Source: Symmachiella dynata (GTDB taxonomy: Bacteria; Planctomycetota; Planctomycetia; Planctomycetales; Planctomycetaceae). Taken from it: 64,000 nucleotides of DNA. The notes beneath the pieces were generated by a model. The model made no database searches, had not been told where the DNA came from, and saw only the letters and a program-made list of their open reading frames with translations. Each line of letters opens with the position of its first letter. Positions within the stretch are counted from its first letter, which is position 1. The stretch lies in assembly GCF_007747995.1 (NCBI RefSeq), contig NZ_CP036276.1, positions 3,649,001-3,713,000 on the forward strand, in the 5' to 3' direction. The translations under genes were made by a program, and so were the position numbers. Shown here in pieces: positions 1 to 9,766 of the stretch.

Positions 1-897
1 ATCTATTTTGGGGTGAAGCAAGGAGTCTTTCCTCCGCTCATCTTTCTCGGCATCGGGGCAATGACCGACTTTTCCACGATGCTTTCCAATCCCAAACTTG
101 TGCTCTTAGGCGCCGCTGCTCAATTTGGCGTGTTTTTAACATTGTTGGGCGCACTCTACTTGGGGTTTACGCCGCAACAATCAGGAGCAATTGGAATTAT
201 TGGAGGGGCGGACGGCCCGACGGCGATTTTCTTGTCCGCCAAACTCGCGCCGGAGTTACTGGGAGCGATCTCGATTGCCGCCTATTCCTACATGGCGCTC
301 GTGCCGGTGATTCAACCGCCCATCATGCGGCTGCTGACGACCTCTAACGAACGCAAGATTCGCATGCAGTCGACACGCGACGTGACGAAGCGAGAGAAAA
401 TCATCTTTCCCATTGTCGCGTTCTTAATCTGTGCATTGCTGGCGCCGGGAGCGATTGTGTTAATCGGCATGTTGTTTTTTGGGAACCTGCTCAAAGAGAG
501 TTGCGTGACCGACCGTCTGGCACAAAGCGCCCGGACGTCGATGATCGATATCGTGACCATCTTGCTCGGATTTTCCGTCGGTGCCAGCACGCAAGCTCAA
601 ACGTTTCTCAAAGGGGAGTCGTTACTGATCTTCGCGTTGGGAGCGACGGCCTTTGGCGTAGCGACCGCTTGTGGGGTGTTATTCGCCAAATTCATGAACC
701 TGTTCTTGCATCATAAAATCAATCCCTTGATCGGTGCTGCGGGGGTCTCGGCTGTGCCCGACTCAGCCCGTGTGGCCCAAATGGTCGGTTTGGAAGAAGG
801 GACCGACAATCACCTGTTGATGCACGCCATGGCGCCCAATGTGGCCGGCGTGCTCGGATCGGCCGTTGCCGCTGGCGTGCTGTGGTCTGTCTTGTGA
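1..897 (+). CDS. Na+-pumping decarboxylase beta subunit (OadB/GcdB family), 5' end outside window
   Basis: The reading frame is open from base 1, so the start lies upstream; 298 codons are visible. The product is a very hydrophobic membrane protein with a motif run typical of the beta subunit of oxaloacetate, methylmalonyl-CoA or glutaconyl-CoA decarboxylases ([14 protein letters not shown] near the visible start, [17 protein letters not shown], and [16 protein letters not shown] at the end). The conserved Asp in GGADGPT is the residue known in this family to couple decarboxylation of carboxybiotin to Na+ export. The biotin/carboxyltransferase subunit follows 85 bases downstream, fitting one operon. 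The substrate cannot be read from the beta subunit. The family call is secure. Confidence 0.92.
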   Translation: MYFGVKQGVFPPLIFLGIGAMTDFSTMLSNPKLVLLGAAAQFGVFLTLLGALYLGFTPQQSGAIGIIGGADGPTAIFLSAKLAPELLGAISIAAYSYMALVPVIQPPIMRLLTTSNERKIRMQSTRDVTKREKIIFPIVAFLICALLAPGAIVLIGMLFFGNLLKESCVTDRLAQSARTSMIDIVTILLGFSVGASTQAQTFLKGESLLIFALGATAFGVATACGVLFAKFMNLFLHHKINPLIGAAGVSAVPDSARVAQMVGLEEGTDNHLLMHAMAPNVAGVLGSAVAAGVLWSVL

Positions 898-982
898 GCC
901 GGACCTGGCTTAGCGTCGCCGCTCAATCGGATCGTTTTCGCTCCTCGAATCAAACGTCATTTTAGCTGAAGAGACGAATCAC

Positions 983-2794
983 GTGACTAAAAAAGTCGAC
1001 TTCATGTGTACCGCGTTCCGGGATGGATTTCAGTCCGTCTACGGTGCCCGCGTTTTGACCGAAGATTTCCTGCCCGCGGTGGAAGCCACACGCGACGCCG
1101 GCATCAGCTATTTCGAGGCGGGGGGCGGAGCGCGATTCCAGTCGTTGTATTTTTATTGCAACCAAGACGCCTTCGACATGATGGACCAGTTTCGGGCCGT
1201 GACTGGGCCTGACGCCAATCTGCAGACGTTGGCGCGGGGCGTGAATGTTGTCGGCTTGGAGTCGCAGTCCAGCGACATCATCAAATTGCACGCGGAGTTG
1301 TTCAAAAAGCACGGCATCACCACGATCCGCAATTTCGACGCGCTCAACGATGTGCAAAACCTTGTTTACAGCGGGCAGTGCATTGTCGATGCCGGTTTGA
1401 AGCATCAAATCTGTGTCACGCTCATGGAACTCCCTCCGGGGTGCAGCGGCGCGCATGATGCGGCGTTTTATGCGAATCGTCTACAGCAGATACTAGATGC
1501 TGAAATTCCGTTTGATTCGATTTGTTTCAAAGATGCATCCGGAACAGCGGTACCCTCCAAGGTTCATGAAACGATCAAAGCCGCGCGGAAAATGCTCCCG
1601 CCGGAAACGTACATACATTTCCACACGCACGAAACCGCGGGAATTTCGGTGCAGTCGAACATCGCCGCATTGGACGCCGGCGCCAATGCCATCGACCTGT
1701 CGATGGCCCCTTGCTCCGGGGGGACCTGTCAGCCCGATATTCTGGTGATGTGGCACGCACTCCGCGGTTCAGAGTACACGCTCGATATCGACATCGACAA
1801 GGTGCGCGAGGCTGAAGAGGTCTTCAAGGATTGCATGAGCGATTACTTCCTGCCTCCCGAAGCCACCACGGTCGAACCGCTGATCCCCTGGAGCCCCATG
1901 CCGGGGGGAGCTTTGACCGCCAATACACAAATGATGCGCGACAACGGGATTATCGATAAGTATCCCGATTTGATCAAAGCCATGAGTGACGTTGTCCGCC
2001 GCGGCGGGTTCGGAACATCCGTGACACCCGTGTCGCAGTTCTATGTCCAACAGGCGCTCAATAACGTCATGGGGGAACCGTGGGCGCGCATTGCGCCATC
2101 GTACGGAAAAATGGTGCTGGGTTATCTTGGGAAAACCCCCGTTCCGCCCGATCCTGAGATTGTCAAAATCGCGTCGGAACAACTTGGCTTGGAACCGACC
2201 ACACGTTCGCCGCTCGAGATGAACAATGAGGATCCCGAAAAAGGCATTGCAGTCGCCCAAAAGGTGCTCGAAGCAGAAAAGCTGCCGACCACCGACGAGA
2301 ATATTTTCATTGCTGCGACCTGCGCTGAAAAGGGAATCGCGTATCTGAAAGGAGAGGCGACTGTCGGAGTGCGAAAAGTCGACCCCACGCAGTCCACCGC
2401 AACAGCGGCGGCCGCCACGCCGGGCAAACCTGCTAGTTACAATGTAACTGTGAATGGCGAAACGTTTGCTTTGACCGTCGATGGCAACAACGCCACCGTC
2501 AATGGCCGCTCCTATCAAGTCTCCCTACAAGCATCCGACGCCCCAGCGGCCGCCACTGCGGGAGCACCGGCTGGAGGCGCGCAAGTCGACGTCAATGCCT
2601 CAATGCCGGGCGTGGTGCTCAGGATTCCCGTCCAGGTTGGCGACGCTGTGAACGAAGGGGATGTCCTGGTCGTCTTGGAAGCGATGAAAATGGAGATCAA
2701 CGCGACCGCGCCCTCTGCAGGAACAGTCGCCAGCATCGTCGTTGCCCAAGGGGACCACATCGCCAATGGCCAAAAATTGGCGACGATTTCATAA
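983..2794 (+). CDS. Carboxyltransferase/biotin carrier subunit (OadA or pyruvate carboxylase B type)
   Basis: A 603-residue protein with a GTG start. An HMGL-like TIM-barrel carboxyltransferase domain fills roughly residues 3-290, with a metal-binding Asp in FRDGFQS, a catalytic-type Lys in FKDASG and metal-binding HFHTHETAG. A PYC-like conserved domain follows to about residue 460, then an Ala/Pro-rich linker and a C-terminal biotinyl domain whose EAMKME motif places the biotinylated lysine at about residue 569. The N-terminal motif FRDGFQS departs from the usual LRDAHQS of OadA, so this belongs to a divergent branch. Next to the Na+-pump beta subunit it most likely transfers carboxyl from an acid or acyl-CoA to biotin for membrane decarboxylation. 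Pyruvate, oxaloacetate or an acyl-CoA remain possible substrates. Confidence 0.88.
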   Translation: MTKKVDFMCTAFRDGFQSVYGARVLTEDFLPAVEATRDAGISYFEAGGGARFQSLYFYCNQDAFDMMDQFRAVTGPDANLQTLARGVNVVGLESQSSDIIKLHAELFKKHGITTIRNFDALNDVQNLVYSGQCIVDAGLKHQICVTLMELPPGCSGAHDAAFYANRLQQILDAEIPFDSICFKDASGTAVPSKVHETIKAARKMLPPETYIHFHTHETAGISVQSNIAALDAGANAIDLSMAPCSGGTCQPDILVMWHALRGSEYTLDIDIDKVREAEEVFKDCMSDYFLPPEATTVEPLIPWSPMPGGALTANTQMMRDNGIIDKYPDLIKAMSDVVRRGGFGTSVTPVSQFYVQQALNNVMGEPWARIAPSYGKMVLGYLGKTPVPPDPEIVKIASEQLGLEPTTRSPLEMNNEDPEKGIAVAQKVLEAEKLPTTDENIFIAATCAEKGIAYLKGEATVGVRKVDPTQSTATAAAATPGKPASYNVTVNGETFALTVDGNNATVNGRSYQVSLQASDAPAAATAGAPAGGAQVDVNASMPGVVLRIPVQVGDAVNEGDVLVVLEAMKMEINATAPSAGTVASIVVAQGDHIANGQKLATIS

Positions 2795-3007
2795 CCTCGA
2801 ACGAGCGTTTGGTGGCGTGAAGCTAAATGATAGGTAGGCGCAGGATCACCGAGTGCCGGCGGTTTCAGACGGTCACTAAGGAATTTTCCAGTCCGTAAAG
2901 CTTGGCCCTGCGGGGCTGTGTCGGTTACAGTGAGTGGACGGTCTTTTTTTAGACCTTGGTGATTCTACTGGTCCGCATCTCGGCCCCACGTCCTGGAGTA
3001 TAGTGAC

Positions 3008-5143
3008 ATGCGTTTTCGTCTGTGCATTTTCGTTGCTGCCTTGCTTGTGACTCACCTAGTCGAAATCGGCATCGCTGCTGAGCGCACGGTGACGATTCAT
3101 CGCGATAAATGGGGCGTCCCGCATATCTATGGAGCCACAGCGGCCGAAGGGGCTTATGGACTGGGCTATGCACAGGCCCAAGATCGTTTGAAGGACATTC
3201 ATATCAGCCTGCGGACTGGCTTGGGGACGATGTCTGAAGCGTTTGGGAAAAAGTATCTCGAACAAGACTACATTATGCGGCTGTGCCGCAATGCGGAGTT
3301 GGCCGAGGAATCCTGGAAGACGTTACCGCCGCATCTCAAAGAAATTGCCGAGAATTTCACGGCGGGAGTCCAAGCATATTCCGACGAGCATCCTGAGGCG
3401 GTCCCCGAATTCGCGGTCGAATTAGAACCTTGGAAGATCCAGACAATTGGCCGGGCCATGATTTTGCGGTGGCCATTAGGGACGATTCAGGACGATCTAA
3501 AAAACGGAAAAAAACGTGAGCAGCCCGCCCAGCGTTCCAACCAATGGGCGGTCTCCCCATCGCGCTCAGCGGACAACGTGGCGATTTTGCTGTCCGACCC
3601 GCACCTGACTTGGGAAGGGTTGGCGGTCATGTATGAAGCCCGCGTGCATGCGGGGGACTTGCACATGAACGGTTATTTCTTGATCGGCTCGCCGGTCATG
3701 GGGATCGGACACAACCAGCACGTCGGCTGGGCATTGACGACAGGGGGCCCCGATACGTCGGACGTTTATGAGATGAATGTCCGGGTGAACCCACTGCTGG
3801 AGTACGAATACGACGGCAAGTGGCGCAAATGCGAAACGACCGTTTTTCCGATCGCAGTCAAAGGCCAAACACCCGCCATCCGTCCCGCGGTCTATACACA
3901 CCTCGGCCCATTGATCACCCCGCCGGACCTGAAAACCGGCAAGGCTTTTGTCGGTGCCTCGCCCTATCTTGAGCAGACCGGCCTGTTCGAACAATTTTAT
4001 CGCATGGCGATGTCCAAGAACGTGCAAGAATTTTATGACGCCATCGGCATGTGTGAGTTCAACGAGCAAAACATCATGTTCGCCGACACGAACGGGGACA
4101 TCGGGTATGTCCGTAGCGGAGCGACGCCGATTCGCCCCGATGGCTACGATTGGAATCGGCCTGTGCCGGGCAATACCTCGAAGACCGCTTGGAAAGGCAA
4201 ACATTCCATCGACGATCTGGTGCACATTTTTAATCCGCCGCAAGGCTACATGCAAAACTGCAATATCAGTCCGGAAAACATGATGGTCAATTCACCACTC
4301 AAACCGGGCGATTATAAGGATTACATCTACAACGTATCGTGGGACACGAACAATCCCCGCGGATTACGGACCGTGCAAATGTTGGATGCGGACGATTCGG
4401 TGACCCGTGACGAAGCGATCGCGATCACGATGGATGTGCAGGACTATTTTGCCCCGCAATGGAAACAGGAACTGGAGTTAGCGGTCAGTGCCGCCGGGCA
4501 AGAGAAGATGCAGGACGAGGAATTCGCCAGGGCGGTCAAAGCGATTCTGGCTTGGGATGGCCGGTTCACGGCCGACAAAACGGCAACGTCGCTGTATAAA
4601 TTCTGGCGGATTAAATGTGGTCAAGAAATGAACCTCAAGCCGATGATCGGCGGCGGTCATCTGGGCGAGGAACAACAGGCCCAACTCCTGGAATTGCTGG
4701 CGGAAACGATGGCGGAGTTGAAGTCGAAACATGGACGCTGGGATGTCGCCTGGGGCGAGATTCACAAAGTCGGCCGCGAAGGACAATACTTTCCCGTGGG
4801 AGGCGCGGAATTTCGTTCCGGGCCGAAAGAGGCGAACTTCTCTGAAACGCTGTTTGACGTGAACACACACGAAGACCCCGCCCTGCCCGGCAAGTACGTC
4901 GCCCACAACGGGTCGATGGCGATGATCTTGATGTTCTTTCACAAAGACGGCATCGAATCGCTGACCTGCACGCCGTGGGGCCAAAGCGGCGATCCAACTT
5001 CGCCGCACTTCATGGACCAGGGAGAACACCTGTATTCCAAACGGAAAATGAAGCCGACCTGGTGGGCCGAAGAAGACTTGAAGAAGAATGTCGAATCGAC
5101 CACAGTCCTAAAAATCGCCGCTGCACCCACATCAAATGAGTAG
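3008..5143 (+). CDS. Penicillin acylase family N-terminal nucleophile hydrolase, secreted
   Basis: A 711-residue precursor with an N-terminal signal peptide (hydrophobic residues about 5-23, cleavage near GIAAERT). The IHRDKWGVPHIYG opening is typical of the small chain of penicillin/acyl-homoserine-lactone acylases (family S45). The start of the large chain is seen as QRSNQWAVSP, which makes Ser177 the expected nucleophile after autoproteolytic removal of a spacer. The length suits the family. Known members cleave amide bonds of acylated amines (beta-lactams, quorum signals, lipopeptides). The real substrate is not evident, and neighbours give no pathway. The flanking genes are unrelated, with 213 bases upstream and a convergent gene downstream. 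Confidence 0.88.
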   Translation: MRFRLCIFVAALLVTHLVEIGIAAERTVTIHRDKWGVPHIYGATAAEGAYGLGYAQAQDRLKDIHISLRTGLGTMSEAFGKKYLEQDYIMRLCRNAELAEESWKTLPPHLKEIAENFTAGVQAYSDEHPEAVPEFAVELEPWKIQTIGRAMILRWPLGTIQDDLKNGKKREQPAQRSNQWAVSPSRSADNVAILLSDPHLTWEGLAVMYEARVHAGDLHMNGYFLIGSPVMGIGHNQHVGWALTTGGPDTSDVYEMNVRVNPLLEYEYDGKWRKCETTVFPIAVKGQTPAIRPAVYTHLGPLITPPDLKTGKAFVGASPYLEQTGLFEQFYRMAMSKNVQEFYDAIGMCEFNEQNIMFADTNGDIGYVRSGATPIRPDGYDWNRPVPGNTSKTAWKGKHSIDDLVHIFNPPQGYMQNCNISPENMMVNSPLKPGDYKDYIYNVSWDTNNPRGLRTVQMLDADDSVTRDEAIAITMDVQDYFAPQWKQELELAVSAAGQEKMQDEEFARAVKAILAWDGRFTADKTATSLYKFWRIKCGQEMNLKPMIGGGHLGEEQQAQLLELLAETMAELKSKHGRWDVAWGEIHKVGREGQYFPVGGAEFRSGPKEANFSETLFDVNTHEDPALPGKYVAHNGSMAMILMFFHKDGIESLTCTPWGQSGDPTSPHFMDQGEHLYSKRKMKPTWWAEEDLKKNVESTTVLKIAAAPTSNE

Positions 5144-5230
5144 GTCATGCTGTGCATGACGAAACTCGCAACGGGCACACCTGCACTAAGCAACGTCAAA
5201 CATCGCACACGATACGCTCCAACAACCCAC

Positions 5231-5971
5231 TCAGCGGTTTTGCCCACCGCGACGGCGTTGGCCGAGGTCTTCGTAATACTTACGAACCTCGGGAGCGTAT
5301 TTGGGTAGGTACTCTTCGCTGAAGTTGTTGAGCAACCGATTGCGGATCGCTTCGGGGAGGTGTCCCCAAATGTCTTTGAGCATGCGTTTGCGGGCCGCCT
5401 CGGCGCGGGCTTTTTCCGCTTTTGATTTATCGAACCGTTCCTCGGTTTCTTGGCCGTCTTGGGGACGCCGTTCGGTTTTCTGTTGTTCTTGTTGCTTTTG
5501 TTGTTGGTCTTTTTGCTGCTGGGTTGTGTCTGGTTTTGGTTGTGGTTTTTTGTCGTTCTGGGGCGGCGGCGGTTGGTTGTTGGGATTGGGGGGTGGCGGC
5601 GGGGGCTGATTTTGCAGCAGTTCAATCAGTTGCGTCAAATCGTCGAGCACTTTTTGCTGCAGTTGTTGCGTTTCTTGTCCGGGCTGCCCTGCTTCGATGC
5701 GCTGGCTGACGTCGCGCATCTGATTGACGGCGCGATCCAACACCTCGCCCGGCTGTTGCTGCGCGTCCTCGGGAAGCAGCGACTCCTCTAATTCTTTGTC
5801 AATCGCTTCATCCCGCGGTGACGCTTTGGGTTCTGCATCCTTGGCAGCGGGCTCGGTCACAGCGGGCTCGGTCACGGCGGGCGGCTGTGATTCGGTCTCG
5901 TCTCCGCAAACCGGCAGTCCACTTAATGCCCACGCGAGGTATAGGCCAGCGGTCAGATGGATTCGGTTCAT
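5231..5971 (-). CDS. Secreted Pro/Gln-rich protein of unknown function
   Basis: A 246-residue protein with a signal peptide (hydrophobic residues 4-22) and acidic repeats of the form AVTEPAVTEPA at about 32-45. A low-complexity stretch rich in Pro, Gln and Lys covers about 120-200, and a conserved-looking C terminus (HLPEAIRNRLLNN, EYLPKYAPEVRKYYEDLG) closes the protein. Its ATG overlaps the stop of the giant coiled-coil gene by 4 bases (ATGA), so the two are probably translationally coupled. The C-terminal segment, the only ordered part, resembles tails seen in planctomycetal proteins encoded beside such coiled-coil proteins; that comparison is from memory. It probably works with its neighbour at the envelope. 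No enzymatic motif is visible. Confidence 0.72.
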   Translation of the reverse strand: MNRIHLTAGLYLAWALSGLPVCGDETESQPPAVTEPAVTEPAAKDAEPKASPRDEAIDKELEESLLPEDAQQQPGEVLDRAVNQMRDVSQRIEAGQPGQETQQLQQKVLDDLTQLIELLQNQPPPPPPNPNNQPPPPQNDKKPQPKPDTTQQQKDQQQKQQEQQKTERRPQDGQETEERFDKSKAEKARAEAARKRMLKDIWGHLPEAIRNRLLNNFSEEYLPKYAPEVRKYYEDLGQRRRGGQNR

Positions 5972-8900
5972 TGTTTGAGCTCCAGAACATCTTCTTCGGC
6001 GGCCGGTTCTTCGATGATCGATTCCTCGGTGGCCGGCTCTTCTTCGACTGGCTCTTCTTCGGCCGCTGCTGTGATTTTTGTCAGGTTGCGAGTCAGGTCG
6101 GCCAATTCTGTTTGTTCCAACGCGAGATCCTGCAAGGCTTGTTGATTAGCCGGTGTGATTTCGTCAGCGGCTTCTATTAGCGCTGCCAATTCGATCGTCC
6201 GCTCCCGCAAGTCGCTTTGCATTGACTTGAGAACTTTGAGTTGCGACAACTGCGGAATGCCATCGGTCGGCGGGCCGCCTTGTGCGCCGCCGGGGCCGGG
6301 ACCTTGCTGTTGTGGGTTCTGTTTGTTCTGCGGGGCCTTTTTCTCCGGTTTGAGGGCTTCAACAAGATCGATGAAACGCTGCTTGGCTCGCATCGCGTGA
6401 CGCTGCGTCGTTTCGTCGGCTTGCCGTTCAGATAATCGCACGGCCGCCCGGTCCATGTCGCGCGCCGCTCCTTTGAGGGCTAACGCAAAAACTTCGGCGG
6501 CGGTGAGCGTCTCTCGCAGTTTTTCGGTCTCTGATTGCAATCCACGTTGGACTTCGGTTAAGCCAATCAACGATCGCAATGTGCCTCGCGACCATTTGCC
6601 CTGTTCGGCATAACGGCCTTGCAGCCGTGCGGTTTCGTCGATCACCCCTTGCTGCCGTGGAATCATGGCTCGTAATTCATCGGCGATTTTTTCCAATTGT
6701 TCTTGTGCCAGTTGTTCTTCCGCTTCACGACGCTGTTGGGCCAATTCCCGCTGCGCTTGCTCCATATCATCCAGTGCCTCTTGAGCCTGTTCGGCGGCGG
6801 CGATGGGGTCGTCTTTCTTGAGTTGTTCGGCGGCCTGTTGTTGGCGGTCGGCGGCGCGGGCGGTCGCATCACGGCCCTTTTGAATTTGCAGTCGGCGCAG
6901 ACGCCGCGTCATTTTCTGGGCTTCTTCGCGGAGTTGTTGTTGTTCTTTCGCCAGCTTTTTCAGTTCCTGTTGCCGCTCTTCGGGATCCTGCAGGTCCTGC
7001 GCTTTCTCGATTTTGCGCATCAGTTCTTTTTGACGATCCTTGAGTTCGGCGAGTTTCTTTTCCTCTTGTTTGAGCTTTTTGACCATCTCGGCCGTATCGG
7101 TTTGGCGGCGATTGTGCAGTGTGTCTTGCAAGTCTTGCAATTGTTTCAGCAATTCCCGCTGGTTTTGCATTGCGGCGCCAACGTCGTTTTTCTGGAGTTG
7201 CCGTGCTGCCTCGCGCATGTTGGCGGCGGTGGATTGTTCTTGCATCTGCTCGGCGACTTCCTCAAGCAACTGGGACTCAGTGGAGTCTTGATCCGCTGAC
7301 GACTTTCGCGTTTCCTCGACTTTCGATTTCAATTGATCGAGTCGTTTGGCAGCTTGTCGTTGACGTTCGCCGAGTCGTTGCAGGTCCGTTTGTTCCTGCT
7401 TGGTTAACTCCGCGGGGAGTTTGGTGAGTGTTTGCTTGCCGAGCTTTTCTGCATCCTGATTCAGCTTCTGCTGCGACTCGACCAATTGCTCAAGATCGCC
7501 AGCTAGGTCACGATGCGTGCGCCACTCGGCCATCTCTTTGAGTGCAGCGTTGAGCGACTCCGCAACGATCTGTTGATTCTTCTCCGCTCGCTCCAGCGCC
7601 TGCTGTTGTTCAGCTGTGGCATCTGCAGATTTTTTGGGGGGATCGGTTTGAGCATTGTCGTTGGCGACTTTGCTTTGTTCGCGTTTGCGGACGGCTGTTA
7701 GGTCTTCTTCAATCTGGGGTAGGTTCTCTTGGCCGAGGCGTTTGAGTTCCTCATCCAGCTTGGTCATCCGCCGGGTGGTTTTCGGATCGTCGATGGCATT
7801 GTCACGGATGTCGTTGAGGAGTTGCTGCGCACGTTTCCGCACACCGGTTTCCGCGTCGCTCAGTTTTTGGGCTGCGCGTCGTTGGGTCATTTCCGTTTGC
7901 TGCAATGTATCAACGTCCTGCGGCCGCAATTCGCCTGCTTCATTGAGTTGAATCTGCAGTTGCCGAACTTGCTGGTGAGCGGCGTCTTGTTGTTTTTGGG
8001 CCAGCTCCAAATCGGCCATGATGTCTGCTTGTCGGTCGGCCAACTCCTGCTGTTTCTCTTCGGAAGTGACCACGGTAAAGATCCGCGGCAGACTTTTGCC
8101 GACATGCTCCTCACCCAAGTCAAAGGCATCGGTCGCTTCGGCATGCAGAGTGATGGTGTCGCCCGGTTTGAGATCCATCGTCGATAGGTCGAATTCATAA
8201 GTCGCCGACTGATGTTGGGGCCTGGTGGAGTCGTTGAAAACCGAAACCATCTGCGGCTCCGTTGCTTCGGCATCATCCGCATCCTTGGTTACGGTTTGGG
8301 CACCGGTGTGCATCTGCGGTTGTGTTGCATCAGCATCATCCGGATTTTCGGCGCCGGATTTGGAACCAGTGTGATAGACGAGGCGGATTTCCTTGAGACC
8401 CAAGTCATCCTTGGCGACCATCCGCAACGGAATCTTGGCGACGGCGGTCACACGGAGATTGGTGGTCGGATCCGTGATTTCGATTTCGGGGACACGATCT
8501 TCGATCCCCCGCAGCTCGTAATGCCGGCTTTGTCCGCTGTCATGCCCTTCGCGATCGCGGAAAGCTAACCAATAGATCGAATTGCCTGGTTGCGCAATCG
8601 TAAACTCAGCGCCGAACGTCAGGCCCTCCGGGCCAAGCACGAGGGGTTGCGATTGTTCATAGACGTGCAAATGGGCATCCACCAACGGTTTGTCGGCGCG
8701 GGCTTTGGTGGTCACTGTGGTGCCCAGGAGTCCTTCTACGTGTCCTGTTCCAGCAGGGAGGTCGACACTGGGTTGCCCCAAATACTCCGGCGGCGTCAGC
8801 GTGATTTGCAGATCTTCTAAATTGGGAGGGACAATGGCCTCGATCGTGAACCATGGCATCTCCAGATCATCTCCCGCTTCGACACGGAATTGAATCGGGC

Positions 8901-9723
8901 CTTCCAACACCAACAGACTGGAGACGAAGACGTCGCGGGGTTGATCCTCCCGGTCGGTGATCGATTGGGCACTGAGTTGTTGCGACGTTTCCTGCTTGTC
9001 GGGAAATCGAAAGAAAATCATCCCGTTATCCGGCAGTCCGCCCCGGGCGTTGTCGATGTGGAGGGTCAGGGTTTCACCAATGGCGATGCGTAGCGGTGTC
9101 TCTGGGGAATGGACCGATTCAAAATCGTCTCCCAGAATCCGCAATTGCGTTTGTTTAGGCCAGTTTGTATCCGACAGCGGCAAGACCATCCGCTTGAAGG
9201 CAATCGAGGCATCCGCGCGATTCAAACCGACCAAAACCGCCGTCGCCAAGCAGACCGCAGTTGCCGCCAGCATGATCCGTTTGACGTTGCGCGTTTGGAC
9301 CACTTCGTCGAAGTCGACGTTTTGTAGGTGTTTGCTGGTTTCGTTCACAACCTGCTGTTGCAGTTCGGGGGAACCCAGTGCGGGATCGATGTCGTGATTG
9401 AGGAATTGTACGGTACTGGCCAGACTGTCCTTCAGTTCTGGGTGCAGGCGTTCAATCCGCAGCGCTAAATCGAGATCATTCAATTGGACCAGCAACGGCG
9501 CTATTAACCGACGATAGGCAATATAGGCGGTCGCGGCGACAACCGTTAGGCTGAGAATCAAGCGGACACCGGAGTCGCTGAAGCGAAACAGCCAATCCGC
9601 GATGCCAATGACGGCAATCGAGCCGACAAACACCGTGATCAGCCAGGAGACGCCATTGACGAACAGCGCGCGACGTACGCGTTGCCGTAGTTCGCTGAGT
9701 CGCGTTTCCAGTGGAGTGAACAT
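5968..9723 (-). CDS. Giant coiled-coil membrane protein (1251 aa) of the BatA/VWA cluster
   Basis: The start is placed at the ATG of MFTPLETRLSELRQR, because the frame upstream of it codes for Cys-rich nonsense overlapping the neighbouring gene. Two N-terminal membrane segments lie at about residues 22-42 and 55-75. A large extracytoplasmic beta-rich portion to about residue 560 follows, with Ig-like or DUF4175-like character (phrases such as VPEIEITDPTTNLRV). The rest is a long Gln/Glu/Lys/Arg-rich coiled coil to about residue 1200 and an acidic Glu/Pro tail. The gene reads in series after the VWA protein (43 bases between them) and overlaps the Pro/Gln-rich gene by 4 bases. A structural or scaffolding role at the cell envelope is inferred; no catalytic motif is seen. 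Confidence 0.8.
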   Translation of the reverse strand: MFTPLETRLSELRQRVRRALFVNGVSWLITVFVGSIAVIGIADWLFRFSDSGVRLILSLTVVAATAYIAYRRLIAPLLVQLNDLDLALRIERLHPELKDSLASTVQFLNHDIDPALGSPELQQQVVNETSKHLQNVDFDEVVQTRNVKRIMLAATAVCLATAVLVGLNRADASIAFKRMVLPLSDTNWPKQTQLRILGDDFESVHSPETPLRIAIGETLTLHIDNARGGLPDNGMIFFRFPDKQETSQQLSAQSITDREDQPRDVFVSSLLVLEGPIQFRVEAGDDLEMPWFTIEAIVPPNLEDLQITLTPPEYLGQPSVDLPAGTGHVEGLLGTTVTTKARADKPLVDAHLHVYEQSQPLVLGPEGLTFGAEFTIAQPGNSIYWLAFRDREGHDSGQSRHYELRGIEDRVPEIEITDPTTNLRVTAVAKIPLRMVAKDDLGLKEIRLVYHTGSKSGAENPDDADATQPQMHTGAQTVTKDADDAEATEPQMVSVFNDSTRPQHQSATYEFDLSTMDLKPGDTITLHAEATDAFDLGEEHVGKSLPRIFTVVTSEEKQQELADRQADIMADLELAQKQQDAAHQQVRQLQIQLNEAGELRPQDVDTLQQTEMTQRRAAQKLSDAETGVRKRAQQLLNDIRDNAIDDPKTTRRMTKLDEELKRLGQENLPQIEEDLTAVRKREQSKVANDNAQTDPPKKSADATAEQQQALERAEKNQQIVAESLNAALKEMAEWRTHRDLAGDLEQLVESQQKLNQDAEKLGKQTLTKLPAELTKQEQTDLQRLGERQRQAAKRLDQLKSKVEETRKSSADQDSTESQLLEEVAEQMQEQSTAANMREAARQLQKNDVGAAMQNQRELLKQLQDLQDTLHNRRQTDTAEMVKKLKQEEKKLAELKDRQKELMRKIEKAQDLQDPEERQQELKKLAKEQQQLREEAQKMTRRLRRLQIQKGRDATARAADRQQQAAEQLKKDDPIAAAEQAQEALDDMEQAQRELAQQRREAEEQLAQEQLEKIADELRAMIPRQQGVIDETARLQGRYAEQGKWSRGTLRSLIGLTEVQRGLQSETEKLRETLTAAEVFALALKGAARDMDRAAVRLSERQADETTQRHAMRAKQRFIDLVEALKPEKKAPQNKQNPQQQGPGPGGAQGGPPTDGIPQLSQLKVLKSMQSDLRERTIELAALIEAADEITPANQQALQDLALEQTELADLTRNLTKITAAAEEEPVEEEPATEESIIEEPAAEEDVLELKQ

Positions 9724-9766
9724 CGTACTGTCGTTTCCCTCGCGTAACGTCAAAATCCAACGTTCA

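Noticed and set aside
1769-2518. Minus-strand frame of 249 codons
   Set aside because: It is antisense to the carboxyltransferase/biotin gene, with no domain and no ribosome-binding site.
2940-2955. GGTCT-T7-AGACC palindrome upstream of the acylase gene
   Set aside because: The T-run is in the loop and not after the stem, and the stem is only 5 bp; no terminator or operator call is justified.
3566-4255. Minus-strand frame of 229 codons
   Set aside because: It is antisense to the penicillin acylase gene, with no recognisable features.
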